A model generated the notes under the pieces. It saw only the letters and a list, made by a program, of their open reading frames with translations. It made no database searches and had not been told where the DNA came from. The translations under genes were made by a program, and so were the position numbers. Positions 20,401 through 34,000 of a stretch of 64,000 bases of DNA are shown piece by piece. Position 1 is the first letter of the stretch. Every line of letters starts with the position of its first letter. The DNA is taken from positions 512,428 to 576,427 of the forward strand of contig CAJHNH020000494.1 of assembly GCA_905116865.2 (NCBI GenBank). Reading direction: 5' to 3'. The stretch is from Candidula unifasciata. Its lineage: Eukaryota; Mollusca; Gastropoda; Stylommatophora; Geomitridae.

Positions 20401-23400
20401 AAAGAAGGCATGTAGCTACTTAGAAGTTAAAATTTGTCTTTCCTCACCACTGTCGAAAATAGTTTATTTCTGGTTTCAGAACCGCTGCGTTAACGCATCG
20501 TTAGCCCGACCCGGTGACGTTAGCAGCATGGCCCGTCAGCTGGAGCGGGTCGGGCCTCATGCAAGCCATATACTGTATGCATGTTATTTGCTATAGGTGG
20601 TCATATATTCTATATTTTGTGTCAAACAGTAATGCCTTTTTTTTTCCCTCAGGAAAAAGAATGTTGCAATGTTTCTACTGTCTATTGGAGCTGATGTTAA
20701 TGTTCAGGCCAAGAATGGGTGTACTGCTTTTGACATGGCTTCACTTATAGGTAAGACTGTACACATACTGTACTGCTTTTGACATGGCTTCACTTATAGG
20801 TAAGACTGCACACATACTGTACTGCTTTTGACATGGCTTCACTTATAGGTAAGACTGCACAAATACTGTACTGCTTTTGACATGGCTTCACTTATAGGTA
20901 AGACTGTACACATACTGTACTGCTTTTGACATGGCTTCACTTATAGGTAAGACTGCACACATACTGTACTGCTTTTGACATGGCTTCACTTATAGGTAAG
21001 ACTGTACACATACTGTACTGCTTTTTGACATGGCTTCACTTATAGGTAAGACTGCACACATACTGTACTGCTTTTGACATGGCTTCACTTATAGGTAAGA
21101 CTGCACACATACTGTACTGCTTTATGCAGTGCTGCACAGCCCATTGCAAGATAACATCCCTTCACTTTCACTCATTCATTCCGTCTTACTCATTTACTTA
21201 ATTCATTCATTCACTTCCACCCACTCGTTCAGCTGATAGTCTCATTAAACTCGAGCTTGTTCACTCTATTCACTGATTCAACCGAACATAATAATTCACT
21301 TCACCTGTTCAGCTTACTCATTAAACTTTTGCTCAGTTCACTTAGTTCACCTTGTCCACCTCATTCATTCACACAACTATCTCATTCACACAGCTGTCCC
21401 ATTCACACAGCTGTCATTCACACAGCTATCCCATTCATACAGATATCCCATCCAGACAACTATCTCATTCACACAGCTGTTCCATTCACACAGCTGTCAT
21501 TCACACAGCTATCCTATTCATACATCTATCCCATTTACGCAGCTATCCCATCTACACAGCTATCCCATCTACACAGCTATCCCATCCACACAGCTATCCC
21601 ATTCACACAGCTATCCCATCCGCACAGCTATCCCATCTACACAGCTGTCCCATCCACACAGCTATCCCATCCACACAGCTATCCCATTCACACAGCTATC
21701 CCATCCGCACAGCTATCCCATCGACACAGCTATCCCATCCACACAGCTATCCCATCCGCACAGCTATCCCATCTACACAGCTGTCTCATTCACACAGCTA
21801 TCCCATCCACACAGCTATCCCATCCACACAGCTATTCCATCTACACAGCTATTCCATTTATATTGTATAATTCTGTCAGTATCATGAATGAAATCCAGTC
21901 AGGCACTTCTGACCTCAGAGTTTGTCTTGGATGTCCTCACTTCCTCAGTCTGTTGTTTCCTGATTCAGTGGCTGTTTTATGATTATTTGTCTTTCATCTC
22001 TGAAGGTGCCCAGTATATTGCCATTTCCTTTCTCTTATAACTGTTGATACCAGAGTTGTCCAGACATTCATCTTTTAGGATTCTAATGGTGATTAGTAGT
22101 TTTCTGAAAATGGAATTGCACTATATTTTCCAATTGGATGTTTGTTCTTCAGATGATGTGGACACGGAATTGCTGCGACAGCTTGCGGCCAAAGCCATGC
22201 ATGTGAACAAGATTGACAAAAGCAAGAAAGGACGATCCAAATTTAATGAAAGTAGCTCATCCTTTACCTCAGATATAAGGTAAGCAAATACTTTTTGACT
22301 TAAATGTTCATTGTTACTTGTAAGGTTTGAGGTTTGAACAATGGATCAACATGACAGCACACGGGTAGTAACCCATAAGTGCTCCGTTCTTCTTCTAACT
22401 AAAGTCCGAGTCTGAAAAAGATCAGCAGAGTGCACAGGCTCTGTAGTACCAGCGAGGATCCTGAAATACTTTGCTAGATTTTGAACTCAAAATTTTGCTC
22501 GGGCAGCGCTGTTAGGCTACTCTTTTCGATTTCCAACTGCCATGGGATTTTTTACGTGCACAACATTGCACAAGGGTGTCCGATCTCACTACCCAGAGAC
22601 CAGGGGAAATTGCTAAAAACATAAAAAAAATCCCAACCCTTACCAGGGATTTAACCCGGAACCTCTAGCAATCGAGGCGGACAACATGCCTTGAGACCAC
22701 ACAGCTCCCCGTGTTACTTGTAAGAGAAAAAATGTATGTTCAGCAATGTTGAAACAGATTTTTATAAACTTTCGATAAGTATTCTTTTTTTTTTTGTTTG
22801 TTAAATCTATTATTATTGTTGGCACTTTTCTGTCTTTCCTGATGGTAGCGTTATGTAACGCTGTGGGAAGGCAAGGGATCACAGCCTATGGTAAGGAGCA
22901 CTTGAAGCCAGGAAGGAAGTCCCTCTTCTCTATAGCACAGAGCATGAGCAGTATTGTAGAGATCATCTTTGGAAAGACATTTTAAGACGACGTTTTATTT
23001 AAACTTACTTTTTTTTTGTTTCACAACAGGAAAGTATTGTTTTGAATTTAGGTACTAAATGAAACAATTCATCTTTATGAAAAGAATTTTAGCAGAAATG
23101 GCGGTAGTATGACCATGTGTACCACACGTTTCCTTGCATAGGAAGAATGCACATTATTTAATGAAACCAGTTTTTATTTATATAATGTGCTCTACATGAC
23201 TACAAATCAGTACTTTTGTATGGGGTGGAAACATAGAAAACAGTTACTAATAAATTACAGACATTCATTAATTGTTGCCTGTGCAGAACAGAGGGAATGA
23301 AATGGTATGATAGAATCACTCATGTAGAGCTTTGGGAGAGAACTAAACAAGTTCCAGTCGACCAAGAGGTGAAGAAAGGATAGGACGTACATTGAGAAAA

Positions 23401-26400
23401 CTGGAGAATGGTATAACTAGAAAGTCTGCATTGGAACCTACAGGGGCATAGGAATTAAGGAAAGCCAAAAAAACACACGGAGAAGGGAGCTGGAGAATAT
23501 AGTTAGAAAGATGGAGAGGACATGGGGAAAGCTGCATGCGATAGCAAAGGATAGAACGACTTGGCGTGAGTTGGTTGAGGGCCTGTGCTCCATTGGGGGC
23601 TAGAAAGGCAGAAGAAGACATGACTACAATTGTTTTGAAAACACATTTTGACTTGTCCTCCACTGCCGAACATGTATAAGCACAGCTGGAGTTATGCCTG
23701 TAATAGCGTTGGTGATATGTATATTTTTTCCTGTGTTTGGAAACCTATGGCAACACCCTGATTCTGTGGTGGAGTTCCTGTAATGGGCTCAACTGTAGCA
23801 TCAGCTAGTCCCTAATGAGATTTAAGAAATCGGATATTTTAGCAGCTAGCTAACTGAACCTAATTGAATGTCAAATGGTAATTTTTCATTATATTTTATT
23901 TCAGTATGGAAGCTGACAATCCAAAAAGTGGTTTAAAGGTAAAAATAATTCATTTCATTTGACTCATCTTTCTGTGTCATAATTCCTACATATCAGTGTT
24001 CAAAGTAAGCTGCAGGTGATTGGGCAGAAGGCTGCTTTGTGTTGGTATCAACAGTGGTATGGAGCAGTGACTGTTCAGATAGCAGGGAGAAACTGCTGGA
24101 GGTAACAACCACAGAGAGCCAATAAATGCACAGTAAATAAACAGTAGGTCTACCACTGAATCTCCATTACACATGATTTTGGGGTTTTTCATTCAGGATG
24201 ACTTTCATTGCCCATGAATGTCTTTCCATATGGATATATAATAAACAGCTGTTTAACCCTTGAAGCCATAGAAATAGTATGATAAACCAATTATAGTAAA
24301 ACCTTGATAACACAGACTCTTTTAAGAAGAACACTCGGTTAACACAAACACAGTTTTTGTTAAAACATCAACTCTTGATGCTTTTTGATCCCTTGGAATT
24401 TGTCTTGAGGGTTTTACAGTAACGTAGTGAATGGCACTTTCCCCTTCTCCCTTCTTTCCCTTCCCTCCCCCTCACATTTGATTTGACAAAGATAGGTTGC
24501 ATTGAATATGCCTCATCCTGTGAAATGCTGTCTTTGCTTGAACTATTCTACATTTAACTTCTCAAATACGTCTTCCACCTGCTGTAGTCAGGGGACCTAA
24601 GAACTCAAATGTATCGGCTTGTCTCAGAACCAACAATACTAGTATAGTTAAGTTATTTGGTATGTTGTCTTCTATTGACAGACTGATCCCTTGACAAGAC
24701 AGCTTTATTCTCATATTTTCTAAACATTGTGTGTTTCATTACACCCCTCTTATTTGGCTATAGAATTACAGGTGGGGTAGATGGTGTTGAGATTCGTCTC
24801 TACTGTGATATAAAGATGCATGCAAGCGGGATATAATTGATACAGATATTGAGGTTGATTTATTGGAACAGGATGCTGTTGTCAGTGTTGCATGGGTGGG
24901 GAAAATCAGGAAGGCAATAGGCAGAAAGGAGAAAAATATTGTAGATACGTTAAGAACAATGTTAAGTACATCTGATGGCAACAGTTGTCCTGAAATCCCA
25001 TGCTCTAACTGTGGAAGACTGCTTAATTTGAACTGTCATAGAAAGATGTAAAAGCGAACAAAAAGTAGATCAGCAAGCTTCACAATATGACAAACACCAA
25101 CGGAAAGTGAACGTTGCGGCCACAGAGCCTTCATCAACACATGGCATAAATAATTTTGTAAAGAAATACACAAAATCACTTCACTGATTTATTAGCCACG
25201 TTTACGTCTTGCCAGTGAAATGTGAGTTAGTCTTGCAAATCACACTTACCATCGCCATCGGCTTTTATTCCTACACCTCTCTGTTATTCCTGTGACTCTT
25301 GTATTCCTATGCCTCTCTGTTATTCCTATGCCTTTCTGTTATTCCTGTACCTCTCTGCAGCAGAAAATGACAGTGCCAACAGTTTAGCTATACTCTTGAA
25401 CCAGCATTCTGTTGTTTTCTTGCCTATATAGGGATGGTGGAACCGTATGTCAAACCGGTTCAGAAATCTCAAACTGGGCCGGACGTTCACCGGAAGCAAC
25501 AGACTAGTTCCCTTAGAAACATCGACCTCGGTGCAGGACTTGACCCAGAAACCAACAGCTGTTACTCCTCAAGTGCAGGTTTGTTTGTTTGTTTGAAACA
25601 TTTGTGTCTTTATATTTATTGAAAAAGAGAAAGATAATTAATGTATAATTACATTTGGCTTGTATTATGTTTTTCATCCCTTCAGTCCCGCTTGTATAGA
25701 AAACATTAATGTTATTTTATTTTTAATTTAATCATGTTATATTGTACCATGCACAAAAATATGTGCTGTCCCCACAATGAAGGTTGGTTGCAATGTATCT
25801 ACTGGTTTAAAAAAACAAAACAAAAAAAACAAGTACTTTTCCACGCTCTTAGACGCGTAGGGCATATAGGGCTAGACCTATATTTTTATAGACCAATCGG
25901 CACCAGATAGGTGATGTGGTCAGCATCACGCCGGCCACCTTTACTTCCCTGGACTGCACCCGGTACCCACTCAAGGCTGGGTTGACCTTGGAGTCAAGGG
26001 AGCGAATCCATGACCTTCCGATCCGCACGTAAGCGTCTAGCCGATACACCATGACAACCCCCTATTTACTGGTAATTATGAAAATATTATGCGGTGAGGC
26101 AACACTCATTCCACTGTCTGAAAGCCAAGAGAACTCTGGAAAATGTTGAGAGTTCATCATTCAGCAGGTTCTTTATTGAGCGTCACTCTCTTTATGTCGT
26201 GCCTGAAAGTCTCTCTTTCTCTAGCCACTTCTCCAGCCTTATGTGCTTTAATAGTCATTGTATCTTCAATATCCAGTATCCACCTTTGTGGAGATTGGCC
26301 TGTGCTTTGTTTTCCCAAAACTGCATCCTCCATCACTATTATCCTCAGGCCACTGTGATGCTTAACTTGGCCAAAATACCCCAGATTTTATGACATGATG

Positions 26401-27966
26401 CTGTTTATGAACCAGTTCTCGATGTACAGATCATGTAAAGTCAGTGTTTTTCCCCTTCTTGGTCCATGGTATTCTAAGAATTCTTTTGTAGCATTCCAGT
26501 TCAAAAGCTCAGATTTTTTTCTTCATCAGAGATTGAATAAAAGTCCGTTACTCACATCCGTCAGTTGACATGTGAAGGATCTCAAATTGATTACTTTAAC
26601 TCACTTGCAGGTTTGTCAAGGATTGAATTGTGACAATTTACCTACTTCTCCGTTACAGAGCCTCACAGCCTCCCTGTGTAGGTTCCGGGGCCCTATTATA
26701 GGGAAAATAAGAATAGACCCACTGCCTACCCAAAAGCATGTCATAAGAGTCGACTAATTGGGAGCTTCCTTCGAAATCGGAATCCATCTGCCTGAGAGGC
26801 AAGGAACCAACAGTCTGCATACAAATTAGTCAGATCTATCAAATGGATGCACACGCAACACTCAAGTTCTGGAAGAGAACTGCAGTCCAGAAGTGGATGG
26901 ACAACCAGAACTTTCTGCTGGAGTTTACAGCCGGTGAACGCGAAGAAGAAGGAGAAGAAGAAGAAGAACCACACACAGCTCAGTTAAAAGATTTTATAAA
27001 TTATTGTGTTCTTTTTCATTTCATTGTGTTACCCTTTTCTAGTCACCTTAATTTGAAAAATGTTGTCAATGTGTTTTTCTATTTTTATATTCATCATATT
27101 GTCCTACTTTGTCAGACAGATCAGTAAAGTATTTCAGGATCCTTGTTGGTGCTATAGAATTTGTGCACTGCGCTGAGATTCTTCGGACTCAGGCTTGAGT
27201 TAGAAGTAGAACGGAGCACTTATAGGTTATACCTGTGGCGATGTAGAGAAGAGAATCCTGTCGCTGTTAATGCAGAGGTCAACGCTCTCATCGGTGAAAA
27301 TTCAGATGAAGCAGATGCAATAATCTATACAGACGGATCCGTTATACGCCAAAGAAGAAGCGCATGGGCATTTACAGCATGCTCAGCGGGCAGAACAGTC
27401 AAAGAAGCCAACAGCGCCTTCTCCATGACAACCAGCAGCATGACGATGGAGGTGATGGCAGTGACGCAAGCGCTTGCCTGGCTTGAAACACAAAAATACA
27501 CCCGCGTGTGTATACTCAGTGATTCAATGAGTATGATCCGGATGGTTCAAGCAGGTTCAGTGCGAAGACAATGGCTTGAATCATTACAGAAGTCCACTGT
27601 GCGTGGAGTCACCTTTATTTTTGTTCCGGGATACGCAGGCGTCGATGGAAATGAAAGAGCTGACAGGTTGGCTGGATCCGCTATCACTACCGACGGTCAG
27701 CCTATGGATCATGCTGATATTATCAATGCCCTCCGAGAAATGGGAAGGATAGAGGACTTTGGTGGCAGTGAATCCACATCACTCGCCAGAATGGCAGACT
27801 TGGGAATTAAGATCGGCACAGCAAAAAACGAGCCGCACACCAGACACGCTAGAAGACTTGTTAATCAACATAGAACTGGTACTATTAGCCATCGGACGTT
27901 GGGGTTCATACTGAGGGGAGGATCTGAGCACCTATGGACATGTCCGGAGTGCAATGAGGATAACCC

Positions 27967-28001
<35 letters not shown>

Positions 28002-31000
28002 CTGTGGCCATGATGTTGATCCGTTGTATAACTATAAACCATAACCATCAGTTATAATATTTTTTTTATAATGTGTTATTCTATTTTTAGTTCTATCAGT
28101 TTGTTCTCTTCTGCAGTTGGCTCAGTTATAAATTTACAAATAATAATTTATGAATTATTCTATTTTTAATTTCATCATATTACTCTCCTTCGCTAGTCTG
28201 CCCGATTGGAGCGTAAGGCATTAGTCAAGCCAGTTCAGACTGGCTTATCTTTGACAAGCTATGACAGCATCTTGTTCGACACCAAACAGTCTGCATCCTT
28301 GTTTACTCTGGTGAGTATAATGGATATTTAGGCAGAGTCCGATTTCTTGTAATTTTTAAATGACAGGAACAACGTTTGAATTAAATATCAATGTTCCTCT
28401 TAGATGTAAAATACAGTTTTATTCCTGTGTGAGTTCCAGGACCCTGCTTAATTGGATGGGGGAGGGGGGGGGGGGGGGGGGGGGGGGTAAGAGTAGACTC
28501 ACTACTCCTAACAAGCAAGGCGACAGTTTGCTGAAATGAGATGTGTTGGGCCGAAAATTGCAGCTATCAAAGTCTAGCTTTAAACCACAACCCAGCATGC
28601 CACTTGCTTTTTAAGGTGAATGCAGAAGTGAAAGAAATGCAGTTTTGTATTGTAAGTAAATTTGTGTGTGTGTATTATTTTTTTGGTTTGTTTGTTTTTG
28701 TTTGCTATTGTGTGGGAGAGTAGGTGAAACATGTGACAGCTGGAAATATTTGTTAAAATTGAGGGGAGAGGAAGACAACACAAGAAGATTCTTGACAGCC
28801 TTCTGTCATGGCAGAGAGGGGTGTCAGCGCATGAGCTAATAAATACTTTTGGAGATTGAAGGTTATGAAGAGGCACCAATTGGCAGATTACGTAACAATA
28901 ATGATAATTAAATGATTATTGATGCAGAACATCTTATAGTAATTTGTGCCATCAGATATGAGGGTAAGTCAATAAGTATGTCACAATCGGTTGTTTAATA
29001 AAAAAAAATTATTAAAAAAAAACAATAACAACTTGAAAACTGTTTATTTTTACACATACACTGTCTATTTTATTTTTCCACATATCCACCAGCATTGATG
29101 CACTTGTCCCATCGTTTTATCAGTCCTCCCAAACCTGCTGTATAGAACTGCATGCTCTGTTTTCTAAACCACTTTTTCACTTCACATTCAACTTCAGCAT
29201 CAACTTAAATTTCAATCGATCATGCATTATGTTTCATGCTGAACCATGTGAGTACCCAATTGCAGCTGATACAGAGTCAATCGTTGCTCGCCTGTCACCT
29301 CTAATCATCTCCTCCACCCGCTGCACGGATGCGTATGTTGCAGCCTCAACAAGACGACCAGATAGAACTTCACCAACAATTTTAGACCGTCCTTGAGACA
29401 TTTTTTTTAACCCAGCTGAGCACCGCTTTATGGGATGAACATTTGTCAGCATAAACAGGAAGCATTTTCTTATGAGTGTACTTTGCATGCAGCCTTTTTG
29501 CCCCCCCAAAAAACGCTCAACAGCACATTGTTCTTTGAGGGTACATTCTGTAAGTACAGTCACCATTTTGTTTCTGTGTTGCGAATGCGCATGCAACACC
29601 TAGTGCCACCTAACGAACGGAGACAAAAAGTTGAATGTTGTTGTCACCTAATGAAACCTTTAGAAACCACCAACTACATTTTCCTGTCATCCCATAACCG
29701 TTTGTGACTTACTTATTGACTTCTTCTCGTAATAACTGTTTACTGGTGGATTCCAGACTATTTGTTAATTAACTTTTCAAATTTGAAAAATAGGTCTTTA
29801 AATAGTAAACCATTTTCCCCCCAACACTTTGAGAAGAGAGTCAAAATAAGAGAGAAACACAGAGAGAGATATTGAGAGAGAGATTTGTAACATCCTTGTA
29901 TCCATGTAAGACACCTTTAAAATGTTTCTATAAATGTCTGTATTTAATTCTTTAGTGTCCTATATGCTTTCATAGCCAGTGCATCTTCACTGTCCTGTAT
30001 CCACCTTTGTGAAGGTCAGCCTACACCTCATTTTCCGGAAACTACCCTCCGTCACTGTTCTCTACAGACCACCATGACAATTGACATATGTCCAAAATTA
30101 ACCAAATAAAAATGGAAAATGAAATGAGATTTAATTTCAAATATTTCACAGAATATCAACAGGGAGTCCAGAGAGACATTGAAGCCTGTGATACCACCAT
30201 TTCTACCATCTCCCAGCTTTGCCCTGGACAACTCTGACCACTCACATCGACTGACTTCCAACTTTAGAGCCTACAAGAACGGAGATGAAACTTATGTAAG
30301 TAATAGTAGTAGTATAAAGTAGTAGTAGTCATTTAAACAGTGAGTTCCTGTTCAGTCCTTTTTGGGTTATAATTGGGATATGTAGAGTTTTCTTCTATAT
30401 CATCATCATCATCATCATCATGTGCCCTGCTGTCATGCATCTCCACAGATCACGATCCCTGGTTTCCTGCAACAGCTCTCTTGATGATATCCCTCCATGC
30501 CATCGTTTCAGCCTATCCAGCATTATCTCTCTTGGTCTGCCTCTACCCCTTTTTCCACTGATCTTTCCAGTTGTCACGATATTCTCCAATGTCTCTATTC
30601 TCATTATATGGCCAAAGAACAGTGTTTGTATCCTTCTTATTGTTGTATATAGAGATTTACTTTGATTAGCCTCTTTCAAGCAACCGTTGCTAGTTACTCT
30701 GGCCGTCCAAGGTATTCGTAACATTCGTCTCAGAAACCACATCTTTTCTATATACGTAACATAACATAACCCTTGACCTGTTAGGATCGAGGAGATGCAT
30801 CGATGGAAACACTAGCACACAGAACCGGATATCTTTCTCTGTTTTCTGCTTGTTGAACAAGTTTATGGTAATTAAGTCCTGCTCATGTCTTGATGTTGTT
30901 CGATGTCCTGCAAATTTGTTAATTTTGTCTCTTACATGTTTGTTAGTTTTATGTTGTGAAAAGTTATTTTTTAAATTGTGTGTAATGAATCAATGTAATG

Positions 31001-34000
31001 AATCACTGTGATGATTGTACTTGTGTCTAGAGGTTAGGTCACAGCTTAATCTAACAAGACTGCACTGCTCTCATCGGTCACACTACTTCTAACGATGGGT
31101 GACACCAGCTGATACATTTCATTAGTTTATTATCACGGTAGCACAATACACGAATCAACAACGATGTCCACTTACACCATTCGGGGCAATCTCGACTTGC
31201 TCACACATTAATGCTCCAGGCATACTGCAGACGATCCAAGTGCTCTTCATTCTTTATTCATCTTCACCGATTCAGTCTCACATCCTTCCTCTCTGGGGCC
31301 CAGTCACAGAATGCCCGCCTGATTCTCAATCCCCCAGATCTCACCATTCACACGTGACTCACTCTTTCCTGTCGTTTCACCATATCTGCGTGAAACCCAT
31401 GCTCTCAGGGGCTTCCCCAATTATGTCAGTCATCCCCTGACGTTATCCCTATTAATAGCATCATTACATTGTGTCTATAGCATTTATGTTTAAAAACCTG
31501 AATCCTCCTTGCCTTTTCTACAGTTATGTTGGATATTCTTGCATGTTACCAATATTGTATAGATTATGTGAATAATTGTTAATGACTGTTGGAGAATGGG
31601 TTGTTAAGTTTAATATACTTTAAAGTATATTCTAAATAGTGTAACCATATTATATAATTTGTAGGGATACAGTTGGTTCGTGACACGTGTTGAATCAGAA
31701 GAAAGTAGGTGGGGACAGCTTGATGAACAGAATGCTGAATAGCGAAGAATTAATGTAGAATGAGCGAGTGAAAACTCATGGAATGCATGAGAGGGCATAG
31801 AAGAAGGGGGAACATTTGGTCATTCGTGGTACTGGGCTCCCAGTGTAAGGACGAAAAAACCAGATGGACTCTCTCTCTCTATTTGGTTGTGCCTTTGGAT
31901 GTGTGAATTTATTCATTTGAGTGTGTTTTTCTCTTTCTCCAAAGAGGGAGTAACATCTGAAATCTGTTTTGTTTAAAGAGCTCAAGACCCCTGGCGCGAC
32001 CGATGAAAGCATCAAGCATGTCTACAGGGAACCTCAACAGCAGTGAAGCAGTGACTAACAACAACAACACCAACTACAACAGCCAACACAACAACAACAA
32101 CGACAGCAACAGCCCAGACTCATCAGGGGGCAGCAGCAGTATCACTGCTCTTCAGACAAAGATGGCTGCCCATAGAAAGTATGCTGCTCTAGGAAAATCC
32201 AGGCCAAATGACTGCAATAACACTGCAGGTATTGATCTTTTGCAGTGTTTTTTTTAGATTTGGCCTAATGCCTTCATTTTGACAGTTAGAGAGAGGAAAT
32301 CTGGCCGTCCTCAGTTGCAACCCTTTAAGGCAGTGGTCACTTTTAGGAGTTGCCACCCTTGGATCTGTACCTGTTTGATTCTCACCCTTGAGGTGTTAAT
32401 TCTACAGACTGCGTCCCAGAGGTAACCTCCAGAAGGTTGCATGCCACACCAAGCTGGTATGGCCATTACAGGTGCCCCAACTTAACTCCTTTGGAAGTTT
32501 AACAAGGTATCTGGGAAATTGTCCCTGTTGGCTTGCCATCCAGATTAAGATTCAGTACTCTTAGGGTGGTTAAACCTTCAGTTAGCAGTTCATGGATGTT
32601 GGGGAGAGGGGGGGGGGGAGGGGGAGGATAGTGGTCATAGCTTGCCATCTCACAAGAACACCAAAATCAAAGCTCAACACAGTGGTCTTTTCTCGCCCAT
32701 GTCATGTGTTGAACCCATCCAAGTATTTATCTCTTTGTCTTTCGCTTGCTCATTTCCGACAGTCTGCCAGCTGTCACTAAGTTTTAAAGTTTATTTCTCA
32801 CACAGCATGTCCGAGAAGTACACTTAACTCTTTCAGTCCCAAAACATAGTTAATTTAACTCTTTCTATTCCAAAGCCTTATGCTTAAAAGCAATAAATAC
32901 TTCGGTCTGAGGAAGTTACAAAGATATTCGGAGATAAAAGTATTAAACTAATAATTCAGATACAAAGGGTTAATAAAACAACTGTGTGTGAGGGATGACA
33001 GCTGAAACATTATATTTATCTTTGGAACAGCAAATTAACTTTGGGTGTGTTGTTCAGTACTGGAAGGGTTAATGATCTTCCTCATGTTGCTTTAAAGCAC
33101 TGGTCTCCAACCTACTCCCTCTCCACCCAGAGAACATTAAGAGGTTACAAAGGAGTGCCAAGCAATTTTGAAAGTGAATGCATCTGTGCCTGTCTCTTCT
33201 CCTTCATGTTTACTGGCTGTAAACTCCAGCAGAAAGTTCTGGTTGTTCCCCCATCTCTGGACTTTAGTCTTGTTGCAAACCTTAGTGTTGAGTGCACATC
33301 CATTTTATTTATTTGTATGCAGACTGTTGGCTCCTTGCCACTCAGGCAGATGCACTCTGACTTTGAAGGAGGCCCCATGCTTTTGGGGTAGGCAGTGGGT
33401 CTAATCTTGTTTTCCCCTTCAGTGGGGTCCCGGAACCCACACGGGGAATCTGTGCTTGTAATAATCCATTGTACAATTTTTTTTTTACTTTTCATTATTA
33501 AATAATAAAAAAAAATAATTTCTTATAATCAAACTACTAGCATTAAACTGATCAGAGGATAGATTTCACTAGCTTAGTTCTAGATAAAACTATCTCTCCT
33601 GTATTCACAGATAGAGTGTCAATCTGACAGTTCATAAAACATTTTGTGTCACAAAATGCACAGTCCTTACAGAAAACACAATCCTCTAAAAAAATTTTGT
33701 CTTTTAACTTTTTATTACACAAATCAAGAAAGATATTTGTGTTTTCATGAGCAATTTGTACATCTACCATTAAAAATATAATTAATATGACAACACGCAC
33801 ATTTAATAATAGATTAAGAACACTTTCTGACCAAAACATGTCTTCATTCCTTCTGTCTCCCTTGTTGTGGAATCTATTGCCCTCTTTTTAATCAATCACA
33901 TTTTGTTATGTTTGCGGCAGTGGCAGCATAGAGGGTATTACCATATACCTAAAGGGGGTGGCGGTGAATTGTTATCTACTGTTATTAAATTATGCGGTGA

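Noticed and set aside
21257..21982. 241- and 172-codon His/Pro/Ser-rich frames
   Set aside because: Translation of a 17-bp minisatellite in ANKS6 intron 6.
29234..29599. 121-codon minus-strand frame as a host gene
   Set aside because: It is the N-terminal remnant of a mariner transposase between mariner ends.
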